Shown here: positions 11,548 to 24,000 of the stretch, piece by piece
Layout: each line of letters begins with the position of its first letter
How positions within the stretch are numbered: position 1 is the stretch's first letter
NCBI RefSeq assembly: GCF_007565055.1
Contig: NC_044567.1
Span: 53,703,233-53,767,232, forward strand
Origin: Rhinopithecus roxellana
Lineage: Eukaryota > Chordata > Mammalia > Primates > Cercopithecidae
Reading direction: 5' to 3'
Length of the DNA stretch: 64,000 nt
The notes under the pieces: model-generated
Told to the model about the DNA's origin: nothing
What the model saw: only the letters and a program-made list of their open reading frames with translations
Databases searched by the model: none
Program-made: the position numbers and the translations under genes

Positions 11548-12400
11548 CAGCTGCCACCATCTGCAACTCCTGCCTGCCTACTCTCTGTACAGTAACGCCC
11601 CTTCCACACTCTGTCCCCACCTGGCTTCTGCTGAGTGCTGGGCCCCAGCTCAGAAGGGCTACAGCTGGTCCCAGAGGCCTGGCCTGGCCTTCCTTCTCTT
11701 CTCCCACCCCTGGCCTGGGGCCTCTGGGACCAGCTTTCTCCCCTGGACACCGAGGATTGGAAACAAGGGCCTGGAGCTGAGTGGTAGCCGGTCTGCTGTG
11801 ACCACAGGCTCAGGTCCGACCCTGCTGCCTGGCCACAGCTGTGGCTGGGCAAGTGGGAACCACCATCTCTTGGGAGCCACCAAAGCTGTGAAATGCTGGA
11901 GAGGCCGGGCCTTTCCCGCTTGGCCCTGGTTGCAGGGTTCGGCTCCGCCACCGCCCCCCAGCCCTCGTGTGTCCACCCTGCAGTGCCTCTGCCCATCGGG
12001 GGACTGGGCACACATCCTGCCAGGGGCGCTATGAAGGTTTGCCCAGATAGAAGCTAGGTGGGCTCCCCGTTCACTCCCACTCTCCCGAGGGGTGCTGGCC
12101 TCCCCAGGGTTTGCCTTCTTACAGGATTGATACGAGGTTCGAGGCTCACATTTCAGGGCAGCTCTCAGGATTGTCCTTTTCCTCTTTGCCTGTGGGTTTA
12201 ACTTTTGTATTTTTTTAATCACGTTTGATACAAAATGTTTTTATCGTACTCTTTGGAGATGCCCGTTCTACTTTTGAATTTAGCTTACTAACTCGCATCT
12301 GGAAGCTCAGCAAGTGCACAAGCCTTACTTTGGTGACCGTGGAAACCACTGCCGCCCCTCCCCGATGTGGTGTGCTCAATAAACAGTGCTGGAATTCACA
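11548..12400 (+). other. TAX1BP3: TAX1BP3 3'UTR
   Basis: About 850 bases of unique sequence from the stop codon to just beyond the polyadenylation signal. No repeats are seen. Confidence 0.8.
12378..12383 (+). terminator. TAX1BP3: TAX1BP3 polyadenylation signal AATAAA
   Basis: Canonical hexamer in gtgctcaataaacagtgctg, 831 bases after the stop codon. Confidence 0.85.
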
Positions 12401-13760
12401 GGGGGCTCTGCTGAGGCATGGGCTGGGATATCCTGGGGGGTGGGATATTGGGGCCAGAGCTGTGGTTTTAACGATGGCCCATCCCCCACTGTTCTGGGAC
12501 AAAGCTTAACTACTCCCAGGCCCACCTGCCTGGAAAGCCTGGGGATGGTGGAGCCGTAGCAGCTGCACTGCGCCTGACTGGAACCACATCTGTGGGAGCA
12601 TCTGGTAGCACTGGGGTGGGACCCTGGGGTGCGTGTGCTTCCTTGGGTGTTATTGTGAAGCCCCTACTTGCTCCCACCTTCCTTTTTGCAACCTAGCCTC
12701 AGCTCCCACCTGGGAGGGGCCATAGGGACACCCAGAGGTGCCTGCGAGAGACCCCTGCCTGTAAGACACTGAGGGCACTCCCTGTGTCACAGCGAGGGAT
12801 GCAACCCCCCACGTTGCTGGGGGCCGTGATCTGGCCAGATGGGGGTGAGCCAGAGAGCACCTGATCACCTGCGTACCAGCTCTGGCAAGGTGTTAGCACT
12901 CCTGGACCTACCTAGCACTGCCAAATCAGATTTTAAAGAAAAGTCCATAATTTTTTTTTTTTTTTTTTTGAGACAGAGTTTTGTTCTCATTGCCCAGGCT
13001 GGAATGCAATGGCGCGATGTGGGCTCACTGCAACCTCCGCCTCCCGGGTTCAAAGTGATTCTCCTGCCTCAGCCAATCAAGTAGCTGGGATTATAGGCGC
13101 CCACCACCATGCCCAGCTAATTTTTGTATTTTTAGTAGAGATGGTGTTTTGCAATGTTGGCCAGGCTGATCTCGAACTCCGGACGTCAGGTGACCTACCT
13201 GCCTTGGCCTCCCAAAGTGCTGGGATTACAGGCGTGAGCCACGGTGCCCGGCCGGAAAAGTCAGTCATTTGAAATCTCTCATTTTAAAGTATGGCACCCA
13301 GTAACACATTGATTGGGTGACGCAAGTGAAACAGGTCTGTGGACCCGCTCAGGCCAAAGTCTCTGCTCTACAGAAACAAGACGTGACATTCTTTGATGTC
13401 TGTTACAACTAGATGGAGGAAGCGTCTGGAGAATAGGCCCCCACTGCCCCCCGCCCCCACACCCAGTGCTGGCGTGCCCTTCAGAACCTCATCTACCCCC
13501 ACGCACATCCAGATTGAGTGGCGGGCCCTGGTCATGGTAAAGACATGGAGCCTGGGAGAGTGACCTGTCCCTGGGCGGGCAGGCGTCTCACACGACCCAA
13601 GAGGCCTCCCCAGGGAAGTGCGGGGTCAGCACGCAGTCCCCGCGGGTCAGTGAACTTCACAACCTTACGCGCTTCCTTACACAAGGTGGGGAGCAGGGGC
13701 ACCTGGCTCTGAAGGCCAGCACACCTGCCTTCTGTATTGAGCACACACTTAAGAGTGCAG
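12401..13760. other. Spacer between the convergent TAX1BP3 and CTNS 3' ends
   Basis: About 1.36 kb separating two tail-to-tail genes. It holds one Alu and otherwise unique sequence. No gene is seen. Confidence 0.7.
12951..13253 (-). repeat. Alu in the TAX1BP3-CTNS spacer
   Basis: Antisense Alu, T-tract to acggtgcccggcc. Confidence 0.93.
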
Positions 13761-14930
13761 AAAGGAAGCGAGTAGGTTTTAATTCAAGATGTAGGCCCCT
13801 CGCGTTGTTCTCATGGAAGAAAACTCAGTGGACTGACAAGCTCAAGGCATGTACGAGGCACGTCCTGGGACCCCCGCTCCTGCCACAGGAAGGACGACAG
13901 CTTCGGGTGGAGGGAAGGAGGTTGAGATCAGGGCTGGGCCCATACGAATTGTGTGAGGTGGTCTCAAGTACAAATACTTATCTGAGGCTCCTGAACAGGC
14001 CAGAAACTGGTGAGTCTCAGGTAGGGATCTGGAGAAAGAGAGAGAAGGGGGCCTGCCCTCCCTCCAGGGCAGCTGGTCGCCGTTTGGCAGGCCTAACAGA
14101 CGTCTAAGGCACAGACTGGTTGCGGAAGAGGGATGTGTCCTGTACCCCAGATGCTGGGTAAGGAGGGGCTGGGTGTGCTCAGGTGGGGCCCATCTGACTG
14201 GAAAGGTGGAGGTAGCAGAGAGGGCGGAAGAGAGTAAGCCACTTCCAAACGTCCCTCCACAAAATCTGAAAGGAGTTAGTATGCTAATCTGGGCATGAGT
14301 CCAATTCAGAACCAATCTGGCGGGCCCCTCAGGGCTCAGAAATACTCTGGGCAGGGCCAGCTGTTGGCAGCAGTCGCGGACGCCGAGTTATGTAGAGAGA
14401 GCGTGTCAGGAAAGTGGCCTTCACAGAAAGAATCCCGCGGCCTAACCCCAAAGTGCTAGTCCCTCCACCAGCACCTCTGAGTCCACTGGCCACGGCACCT
14501 GGCTGCTTGGTCTCTGGGAACGCAGCAGTGGCAGCAAAGTGCCCAGGGCTCTCCCGGCTGCAAGGTCAGCCCTTCAAGCTGCTCGCAGAAACGCTGGTAG
14601 TTTGGGGCAAGGCCTTTAGCTGCAAGTTCGGTGCCCAGTCCTGCCTGAGACGGCTGCCAGAGCCTGTGTGCGCTGCTTGAAGCCTTAAAGAAAAGAGATG
14701 GCGGTGTCAAGGCGGCGGTGCCACGTGCCTGGCCGGGGAGGCCCAGGAGGGGCCCGGATGAAGGCAGGCTGTTGAACGGCCTCTGGCTCCAGGAGCAGAG
14801 TGCTCTCCTCTGTCCGCACACTGAGCCAGCCCTGCGTGCCAGGGCCCAACCGCTTCTCCGGCCTTCGCTGGGTGAGGCCTTCCCCAGCAGGGCACGAGGC
14901 TGGGGGCTGTGCACACTGGGTCCCTGGGTG
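13760..14930 (-). other. CTNS: CTNS 3'UTR
   Basis: Repeat-free sequence from the CTNS stop codon to the ATTAAA signal. Several GC-rich open frames cross it on both strands but none resembles a known protein. Confidence 0.7.
13778..13783 (-). terminator. CTNS: CTNS polyadenylation signal ATTAAA
   Basis: TTTAAT on the + strand reads ATTAAA on the minus strand. It lies about 1.15 kb past the CTNS stop, giving a 3'UTR of the length I would expect for this gene. Confidence 0.65.
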
Positions 14931-15064
14931 CTAGTTCAGCTGGTCATACCCCGGTCTCTTTCTGTACAAACAGAAGTGCTGGATGAAGAAGACGATGTCG
15001 AAGAAAATGGAGAAGACCCCGAGTCCAAACTTGGTTGGGTCTCCGAAGATGAGCGTCCACTGGT
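14931..15064 (-). CDS. CTNS: CTNS last coding exon
   Basis: Starts by completing Asp324 (G|AC) after the acceptor cggctgctaacag. It reads QWTLIFGDPTKFGLG onward to KRPGYDQLN and stop. Carries the last membrane span and the GYDQL lysosomal sorting signal. Confidence 0.96.
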
Positions 15065-18000
15065 CTGTTAGCAGCCGGGGGATGGAAGCTGGTATTAGAT
15101 TGCAGCTCCTGAGGCAGCTGGAGCATGTGGGGTGGTGGGAAGTGGGGGTCCCAAAAAACCACAAATCCTGCAGCTACGAAGGCCCCTAGGTGGGTCTCTC
15201 CTTGGGGGCTGGATTGGCTTGGATCCCAGCTGGGGGTGGAGCCCTGGTTGGAGGGTCCCGGGAAGGCTGGCCCCGCCCGATGCTCCAGCCACAGGGTGGC
15301 CAGCAGCCCGCTGGCTGACTCACCGTTGTTGTAGGACTGAAGAAACATCTGCAGGAGGCTGAAGCTGCCCCCGGTGAAGTCCAGGAGCACGTTGCCAATG
15401 CTCCAACCCTCGGTGCTTTTGTAGTAAAAGTTCATGTAGGCCTGGGCCAGACAGACGGACAGACAGATGGAGGGCGGTGAGGACTGGGCGGCTGCCTCAC
15501 GTGCCTCGTGACTGCCCCTCCAAACAAAAGCGGTTCTCATTCCTCCCACTGGGGCCTGGGCTCCAAGGAACACAGTGACCTTTGGGCTATGACAGGCCTC
15601 AGCCAAGGAACAGTTTGGGTGGTCCTGGGGGTGGGCGTCTCATCTGCATGTACAGCAAGCAAAGGCCCCCCAGGCCCCCGCACCTCACAGTTCCAGGGAG
15701 GCGGGGCCGGTGCTCCCTTCCTGTGTCTTCCACATCCCTGGGGCTAAGGCCCTAAGCTAGTTTCCCTGCAGCTGTGATTCTTCTCGCCTCCCGGGAAGGC
15801 TGTCCCCAAACTCAGCCGGGACTTCATGTGCTTAGGGTCTGGGTGGGAGTGGGACTTCTGGTTTGGAATCCCGGCTCCGTCACCAGAGCTTGCTGTCTTG
15901 GGCAAGTGACCGTTCTCCTAGCCTTGGTTTCCCCGTCTGTAGAGGGGGTTAACTCCCCTCACAGGCCTGGCCGAGGCTTCCGGGGTCTGGGGGGTGGGTC
16001 TGCGGGGGGGCGCTCCAGTCTGACTGCCTGTGCCCCACGTCCTCCCACGCCGCAGAGCCCTGTGGGTCCTCTGACTGCTGTGACCTTTCCTTCCCGCCGT
16101 GAGGGAGGTCCTGGCCTCTCTGGTGGTCTCCTAGTCAGCCTCCGGTCGGTCCCTGTCTTGTCTCCTGGCTCACCCTCTTCCGTACTTGCTGCTGCCTCTC
16201 CAGTCCGGGACAGTTCCAAACATCTCCAACCTGGGCTCCTGCCTGCCTGGTTTCTTGGCCCCAAGCCCTCCCACCCTCAGGGACTGGGGCTCACTTCCCC
16301 AAACCTTCCCCTCCTTGGAAGCCCTCCCCAGCTCCTGGGACCTGACCCCAGCTTCCCAGCTTCAACATGCTCAATACTGTTCAACCAGCCATGTCCCCTC
16401 ACTACCTCCCTGTGTCCCACCCCAGCCTTTGTGCAGGCTGGTCTGGCCCGGAACACCCGGGCTCCTTGTCCACAGAACTCAGTCCTGCTCAGCCTGAGTC
16501 CAGCCCTGCCTCCCAGTCAGAACGCAGGCCCTCCTGAGCTCACAGAACACAAGGCTCCCAGGGCTGGGGACACTGGGACAGGGCTCCTCCCTTTGGGAAT
16601 GGGGTGAGTTAAATGAGGCCCTAGATCCCCGGGTGCAGCAACTTCAGCCCCAACCCTGTCCCAGGCCATAGGGCAAGATGTGCTGGACCCTGAGTCCCCG
16701 GATCTGAAGAGGACCTGCTGCGCTCGCTCGTAGGAGGGGCTGAGCTCTGCGCAGGAAGGAGCTCCCTCCTCCCACCTCACCTCTCCAGAGTCTCCTGCTG
16801 TGGCCCCTCGGGGCTGCCCCTTGCTGTGGAAATGGAGGCAGTGGTGGGGGCAGAGCCAAAAGCATCAGGAAAGGCTGGGGTGTGGAGAAGGGGAACCACC
16901 TGCACAACGCCTGATGCTCAGAGGAGCATGGGGTCCCAGGGCCTCCGCTAACGATCTCGTGTGATTCCAGCCCGGGGGAAGAGCGGTAGTGGTAGGCTGG
17001 CTTCCCCACCGCCCTGCTCCTCCTGGGCTCCCGGGCTCCCTGTGGCTTTCTGTCCTGTTTCCTCACCCCGGCCGGAGCTGCCCCACAGGAGCAGGGCCTG
17101 GGCCCTGTACCTCTCACCTCTCCTGCCACCAGCCATGTGAACAGGGCCCCGGAAGTACCTGTGGAAAATACTTGACCAGCGTGACCGCGAGCTTGATGTA
17201 GGAGAAGCAGAAGAGAAACTGCAGCCATGTGGTCACCCCCACTGCAGCCACGATCATGGTGACAAGTGCGAAGAGCCACGCAAGCACCAGGAAGCCGATG
17301 GCAGGCCAGGACACACGCTGGCCACCGCGCTGGGGGCGACAGGAGGGCAGAGATGTGGACCCACACAGAGGCCACGCCGGGGCTCAGCACGGGTGGCCCC
17401 GGATAGGGCGGGCTTGGAGAAGGGCACGGAGGCTGGACCCTGGCCTTGAAGGAGCCCCTGCGAGGTGGGGACTGCACTGGGGTCATGACAGGGGAACATC
17501 CGGGCCACAGAAAGCATCACACCTGGGCTGGGGTGACATCCCCAGCACCAGCCACACCTTCTCATCGCCAGGGCCTCCTGTTCAGGGCGCTGGGACTCTC
17601 AAGCTCCGTCTGCTTCGTTCCTACTTGGCAGAATTGGGCGCCTCTCAGCACTCACTTGGAGACGTGCGCTCCGACCTCTGGTGGCCTGGTGCCTCTCCCA
17701 GCCAGGTACTGACTCGTCCCACAACCCCGCGGCAGCCTGAGGATCTCAGGAATCTGTCCCCTTGCCTTGCCTTTCCCTGAACACGGGCCCAACGTGGGCC
17801 TCCTTCACTCTCGCTTCACACCAAAAGCTAAGAAAGCCTAGAAGGTTCATACGGGTGGCCAGACAGCCCCCGGCTGGCCTTACAGTGTGAAGGGAACACC
17901 CTGAGACAAGGGAAACCAAAGCTGTCACGTCAGGGGTCTCCAGACCCAGCCCTGGCGGGGCCCTGCCCTGCTGACACCCATGGTCTCCAGCAACAAGGCT

Positions 18001-21000
18001 GAATTACCGGTGCCTCTGCCTGCACGTGGGCCCTCTCCTGACTGCTCAGGAACCTGCCCCTCCTGGCACCCTAAGCCCAGCTGCACCCACCTGCTCTGGG
18101 TCCCTCTCAAATGCCCCTTGGCCTCTGTGACCTGACCCCTCTGGGAGCCCACCCTGGCTCCTCCTCTCCTCCATAGGGACTTCACTCATCCTTGGAACAC
18201 AACCAAGCGTCTTCTGCCACCCTCCTCCCTCCTCCCTGGCGGGGCTCAGGGCCTTGTGCTCCTCTGTGAGCTGTCTGTGCTCCTCTGCACACAGCTCTCA
18301 GCCTGAGTCCAGCCACTGCCTCTCCCTGAGTCCCTCACCCCAGACTTGGCGGGCTCTAAGGGCCTGGACTCACGGGCATCTTCTCTGCCCAGCACAGGAC
18401 CGGGCTGAATGAACACACCCACTTCCTTTCCCAGGCTCTGCCGCGTCTTCTGTCAAAGGTGAGGCAGGGTGGTGGGTGTTGGCTGGGGCGGGCTGTGGGG
18501 GGCCAGGCCTGGTCTCACCTCATACAGGCAGCACTGCACGATGACGATCAGAGTGAGGACGACCGCGTGCAGGCTGAAGAAGACGTCGTTGCTGTTCACG
18601 GGGTTCACGCCATTGGGGTATTTGAGGAGAAACTGCTCCTGTTTGGTGGGTGGGAGAAGCTGGGTGGTGAGGGGCAGCCAGGCCACCACGCCACGTGGGC
18701 AGAGATGTGGGACAGGCAAGGCTGTACCTTGATGTAGGGCACCCATAGGAGGCCGATGTTGAATACACTGTAGGCCACGAAGCCCGTCAGGTTCAGAGCC
18801 ACAAAGTCGAAGCTCAGACCAATGACGCTGCAGGAGGTGGAGGGGCAAGACAGGGCAGGGGTGAGGACTGGCGGGGGTGGATGGGCAGGGCAGGGGGTGA
18901 GGACTGGCAGGGGTGGAGGGGCAGGGCAGGGAGTGAGGACTGGCGGGGGTGGAGGGGCAGGGCAGGGAGTGAGGACTGGCGGGGGTGGAGGGGCAAGACA
19001 GGGCAGGGGTGAGGACTGGCAGGGGTGGAGGGGCAGGGCAGGGGGTGAGGACCCCAGGGGGTGAGGACTGGCAGGGATGGAGGGGCAGGGCAGGGCCGGG
19101 GGTGAGGACTGGCACCACTGTAGGGAATGGGAGGGACAGGGCTCCCAGGCCACAGGGAAGGAGGACTCGGCCCATCTCAAGCAGGGCACTGTCCTTAGGT
19201 CCCTCCTGCTCCCACCATGGATGCCACCCAATCCCTGCCCTCTCGAGAGCTACTTCACTCCTCCCTTCCTCCCCTGCCCAAGATCTCTCTGCTCCTCAAG
19301 TCCTGGCTCCAGAGGGGAGTCGGGGAGGCCTCCGGAAGAGAGTCTCCCTCCTGGCTATCTGCTTGCCATCCCCCCAGGAGGCCCACGTGGCCAGGGTGAC
19401 TGCAGGACAGCTTGGGTCCTTGCAAGTCGAGGTGGGACTGCTTCATCCCGAAGGCTGAGTCTACAGGACTTGACACTGCAATCCTCCAGGGCCAGGTGGA
19501 CCCAGTGCAGAGCAGATTCACGGTGGACTTCCCTCCCTCCCCGACCATTCTCCACTAAACTAATGAGCCCCATTTTGTTGCTTTCTCAGGGAGGGGCTGA
19601 GCTGGGCAAAGGATGAAATGCCCAGCACGGGAGTCCGACCCAGGCTCCCCGAGCCTTTGCATTGGGACAACTTCGCATTGGGACAACTTTCTGGAAAGGG
19701 CAGGCAGACAGAAGGGTAGAGGGGACGTCGGAGGCTGCGCCATCGGCGGCCTTGCTGGAACGCCCTGCTTCTAGTGGCCCCAAGACAGCACGTATGGCCC
19801 GGGGGGTTACCTTTTCCGTCTCCAATTCATGATCACCTGAGGGTAGAAGGAGACAGACCAGGCCACAAAGTAGATCCAGCCAATCACCTGGTTTACGATG
19901 CTAATGGCGTTGCTGCGGATCACAAGAAAGCGTATCCTTGGGCTGGAAAGGAGTTTGGGGACCGGGATGAGCTGAGGCGGGGCTTCCGAAGGAGACTTCC
20001 ACGCGCCCAGCACGGCCCCCTTCTTGTCACGTGAGGCCCACACGCGCTGAGGCCAGCCTACCCGGTCTGATTGGAGTGATTTCCATGGAGATAAACAGTA
20101 ACTTGTCCAACATTTTGAGATGTCACTTGAAAAGAGGAATTTGTCACTCCGGGAGGCACCACCACCTGTTAGGAAGACTGAGGTTCAATCCGATGCCATG
20201 TACCGTTACTGAGGGCACCGCCGGCATCTAGCTCCATGCTACACGCTAGGGAATGGAGGGACGCATCACCCACAGCCCCACCTTCCGTGAGCTTACTAAG
20301 CAAAAGGAGAGACGCTGTAGCGCCCACAGCCAACTTGAACCTTCTGTTCGCCATGCTGCCCAGGCTGGTCTCAAACTCCCGGGCTCAAGCAGTCTACCCG
20401 CTTCAGCCTCCCAAAGTGCTGGGATTACAGGTGTGAGCCACCGTGCCTGGCCTTCTTATTTTTTATTATTTATTATTTTTATTTTTTTTGAGACGGAGTC
20501 TTGCTCTGTCGCCCAGGCTGGAGTACAGTGGCCGGATCTCAGCTCACTGCAAGCTCCGCCTCCCGGGTTTACGCCATTCTCCTGCCTCAGCCTCCCGAGT
20601 AGCTGGGACTACAGGCATCCGCCTCATCACCCGGCTAGTTTTTTGTATTTTTTAGTAGAGACGGGGTTTCACCGTGTTAGCCAGGATGGTCTTGATCTCT
20701 TGACCTCGTGATCCGCCCGTCTCGGCCTCCCAAAGTGCTGGGATTACAGGCTTGAGCCACCGCGCCCGGCCTGGCCTTCTTATTTTTAAGAGGCAGGTCT
20801 TGCTCTGTAGCTCATGCTGGAGTGCAGTGGTGTGTCTGTAGCTCACTGATCACTCCAACTCCTAGGCTCAAGCGATCCTCCTGCCTCAGCCTCCTGAGTA
20901 GCTGGAACTGCAGGCACTCTACTGCACCCTGCAGTGGCTTCTTAATGAGGACCCTTGAAGCACTGCCTTCTTGTTCTTAGCACCAGAAATCAGGGACTTT

Positions 21001-24000
21001 GGCAGAACAATGGAAATGGTATAGCGGCTGCAGCAAAGCCTCGAATCCAACTTATGGTCCACGTCTCACAAGCTACATCTTCGTAACACATGCCACTCCT
21101 GGCTCTTTTATTTTCCTGCCACTCTTTCTTATTTATTTATTTATTTTTGAGATGGAGTCTTGCTCTGTCCCCCAGGCTGGGAGTGCAGTGGCGCGATCTC
21201 TGTTCACTGCAAGCTCCACCTCCCCAGTTCACGCCATTCTCCTGCCTCAGCCTCCCGAGTAGCTGGGACTACAGACTCCCGCCACCACACCCAGCTAATT
21301 TTTTGTATTTTTAGTAGAGACGGGATTTCACCGTGTTAGCCAGGATGGTCTCGATCTCCTGACCTCCTGATCCTCCCGCCTCGGCCTCCCAAAGTGCTGG
21401 GATTACAGGCATGAGCCACTGTGCCTGGCCACTTTTTCTTATTTTTAACAGATATTCCTTCCAATGTTGCCTGGAGATTTGTTAAGTGGCCACTAAATCC
21501 CTTCTGGAACTAGGAAGGGAGAAAATCGGTCGATCGACTGATACAAGACAATGAAATGATAATCGCTGCTTTTCACTGAGTGCTTTCTGTGTGTCAGGGA
21601 CGATCTTAGACATTTTTTTATTTTTATTTTTTTAGGTGGAGTTTCGCTCATGTCACCCAGGCTGGAGTGCAATGGTGTGATCTCGGCTCACTGCAACGTC
21701 TGCCTCCCAGGTTCAAGTGATTTTCCTGCCTCAGCCTCCCAAGTAGCTGGGATTACAGGTACCCACCACCACTCTTGGCTAATTTTTGTATTTTTAGTAG
21801 AGACCGGGTTTCATCATGCTGGCCAGGCTGGTCTTGAACTCCCTACCTCGGGTGATCTGCCTGTCTCGGCCTCCCGAAGTGCTGGGATGACAGGCGTGAG
21901 CCACCGCATCTGGCCAATCCTAGACATTTTATACTTGCTAGTGCTTTTGATCTTCACAGGGTTGTGAAGTAGACATTATTCACCGTACGGCTGCGAATAA
22001 GGAAACGGTGCTATGTCGGGGTGAAGTGACTTACCCAAGGCTCGCAGGCCTGGCTCCTAGACCACCCAACTCCCATGTTCTAACCAGAGGCTTCCAGTAT
22101 CACAGGTAGTGGAGGGGAGTGGTGAGAGGTGGGTGGGGAAGGCCCAGTGCGGCAGGAGCCTGAAATGTAGGTGGGTGCCCATAAATGCCATCTTACACTA
22201 ATGGTTTGACTCTCATTGTGAAAGACTTTTCTTTTCTTTTCTTTCTTTTTTTTTTTTTTGAGACAAGGTCTCACTCTGTCACCCATACTAGAGTGCAGCG
22301 GTGTGATCTCAGCTCTCTGCAACCTCTGCCTCCCAGGCTCAAGTGATTCTCCTGCCTCAGCCTCCTGAGTAGCTGGGATTATAGGTGCATACCACTACCA
22401 CTCGGCTAATTTTTGTATTTTTAGCAGAGATGGGGTTTCACCATGTTGGCCAGGCTGGTCTTGAACTCCTGACCTCAAGCGATCCACCTGCCTCAGCCTC
22501 CCAAAGTGCTGGGATGACAGATGTGAGCCACCGCGCCCAGGCTCTCACTGTTGAAGACTTTTTAAAAAACTGAACTGTGACATACAGGTAGAAAAGTACA
22601 CACATCAAATCACAGCCTGATGAAATGTCTACAGACTGAACGCATCCAGCTTCCAGATGAAGAAATGAAACATTCCCAAGTCCTCGGAAGCCCCGCTTGC
22701 TTCCTCCAACCGCCCCTGGCCCCAAGGGTCACCGCTACCCTGACTGACACATGGATTTGCTGGATCTGTTTGTGCTCCAGGTTCAAGGACTCCTACAGCC
22801 CAGGCTTGTTTGTTTGATGTCAGGTTTCCTTTGCTTGAGACTCCCTGATTTTAAAAAGAGGACACTTTGGGCCGGGCACAGTGGCTCACGCCTGTAATCC
22901 CAGCACTTTGGGAGGCCGAGGTGGGCGGATCGCCTGAGGCCAGGAGTTCAAGACCAGCTTGGCGAACATGGTGAAACCCTATCTCTACTAAAAATACAAA
23001 AATTAGCCGGGCGTGGTGGTGTGTGCCTGTAATCCCAGGTACTTGGGAGGCTGAGGCAGGAGAATCGCTTGAACCCAGGAGGCAGAGGTTGCAGTGAGCT
23101 GAGATCACGCCATTGCACTCCAGCCTGGGTTACAAAGCGAGACTCTGTCTCAATCAATCCATCAATCAATGGCCGGGTGCAGTGGCTCACGCCTGTAATC
23201 CCAGCACTTTAGGAGGCCGTGGTGGGTGGATCACCTGGGGTCAGGAGTTCAAGACCAGCCTAGTCAACATGGTGAAACCCCGCTCTACTAAAAATACAAA
23301 AATTAGCCGGGCCTGGTGGTGGGCGCCTATCATCCCAGGTACTTGGAAGGCTGAGGCAGGAGAATCGCTTGAACCCAGGAGGCGGAGGGTGCAGTGAGCT
23401 GAGACTGCGCCACTTTACTCCAACCTGAGCAAAAGAGTGAAGCTCTGTCTCTAAATAAATAAATAAATAAAAAATAAATGAATACATAAAAATAAAAAGA
23501 TGACACTTGGACTTAGATGTTTGGCCCTAAACGAAGCAATCAGCATCTGTTCCTCCCAGAGTCTGAATTTAATCTGTGGCTCAGAGGGCTGTGCTGTCAG
23601 AACCCACCGGCTCTGCATGCTGGGCTCACACCCAGGGCAAGAGAGAAGGTGTGGAAAATGGCACTGCCTATCGAGGTGCTCACCAGCAGGGGGATCTCCC
23701 TCTCAGGCAGGGTCCCCTTAGCTGGACACTCCGAGACCTCTCTCTCAGCAATGCTGTTATTTTTCAACATTTTACTTTTATTTTTAATTTTTTAGAGACA
23801 GAGTCTTGCTCCAACACCCAGGCTGGAGGGCAGTGGTACAATCGTGGCTTACTGCAGCCTTGAACTCCTGGGCTCAAGTGATTCTCCTGCCTCAGCCTCC
23901 CAAGTAGCTGGGACTACAGGTACACGTCTCTGCAGCCAGCGATGCTACATTTTTCGGATCACAGATTCCCACATGCTTAAGACTGATCGTGTTTCATTCC

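Noticed and set aside
11544..12222. Antisense frames of 155-187 codons in the TAX1BP3 3'UTR
   Set aside because: No promoter, splice or similarity evidence; GC-rich chance frames.
15774..16607. 277-codon + strand frame
   Set aside because: It lies in a CTNS intron, is Pro/Leu/Ser-rich, includes a MIR fragment and matches no family I recognise.
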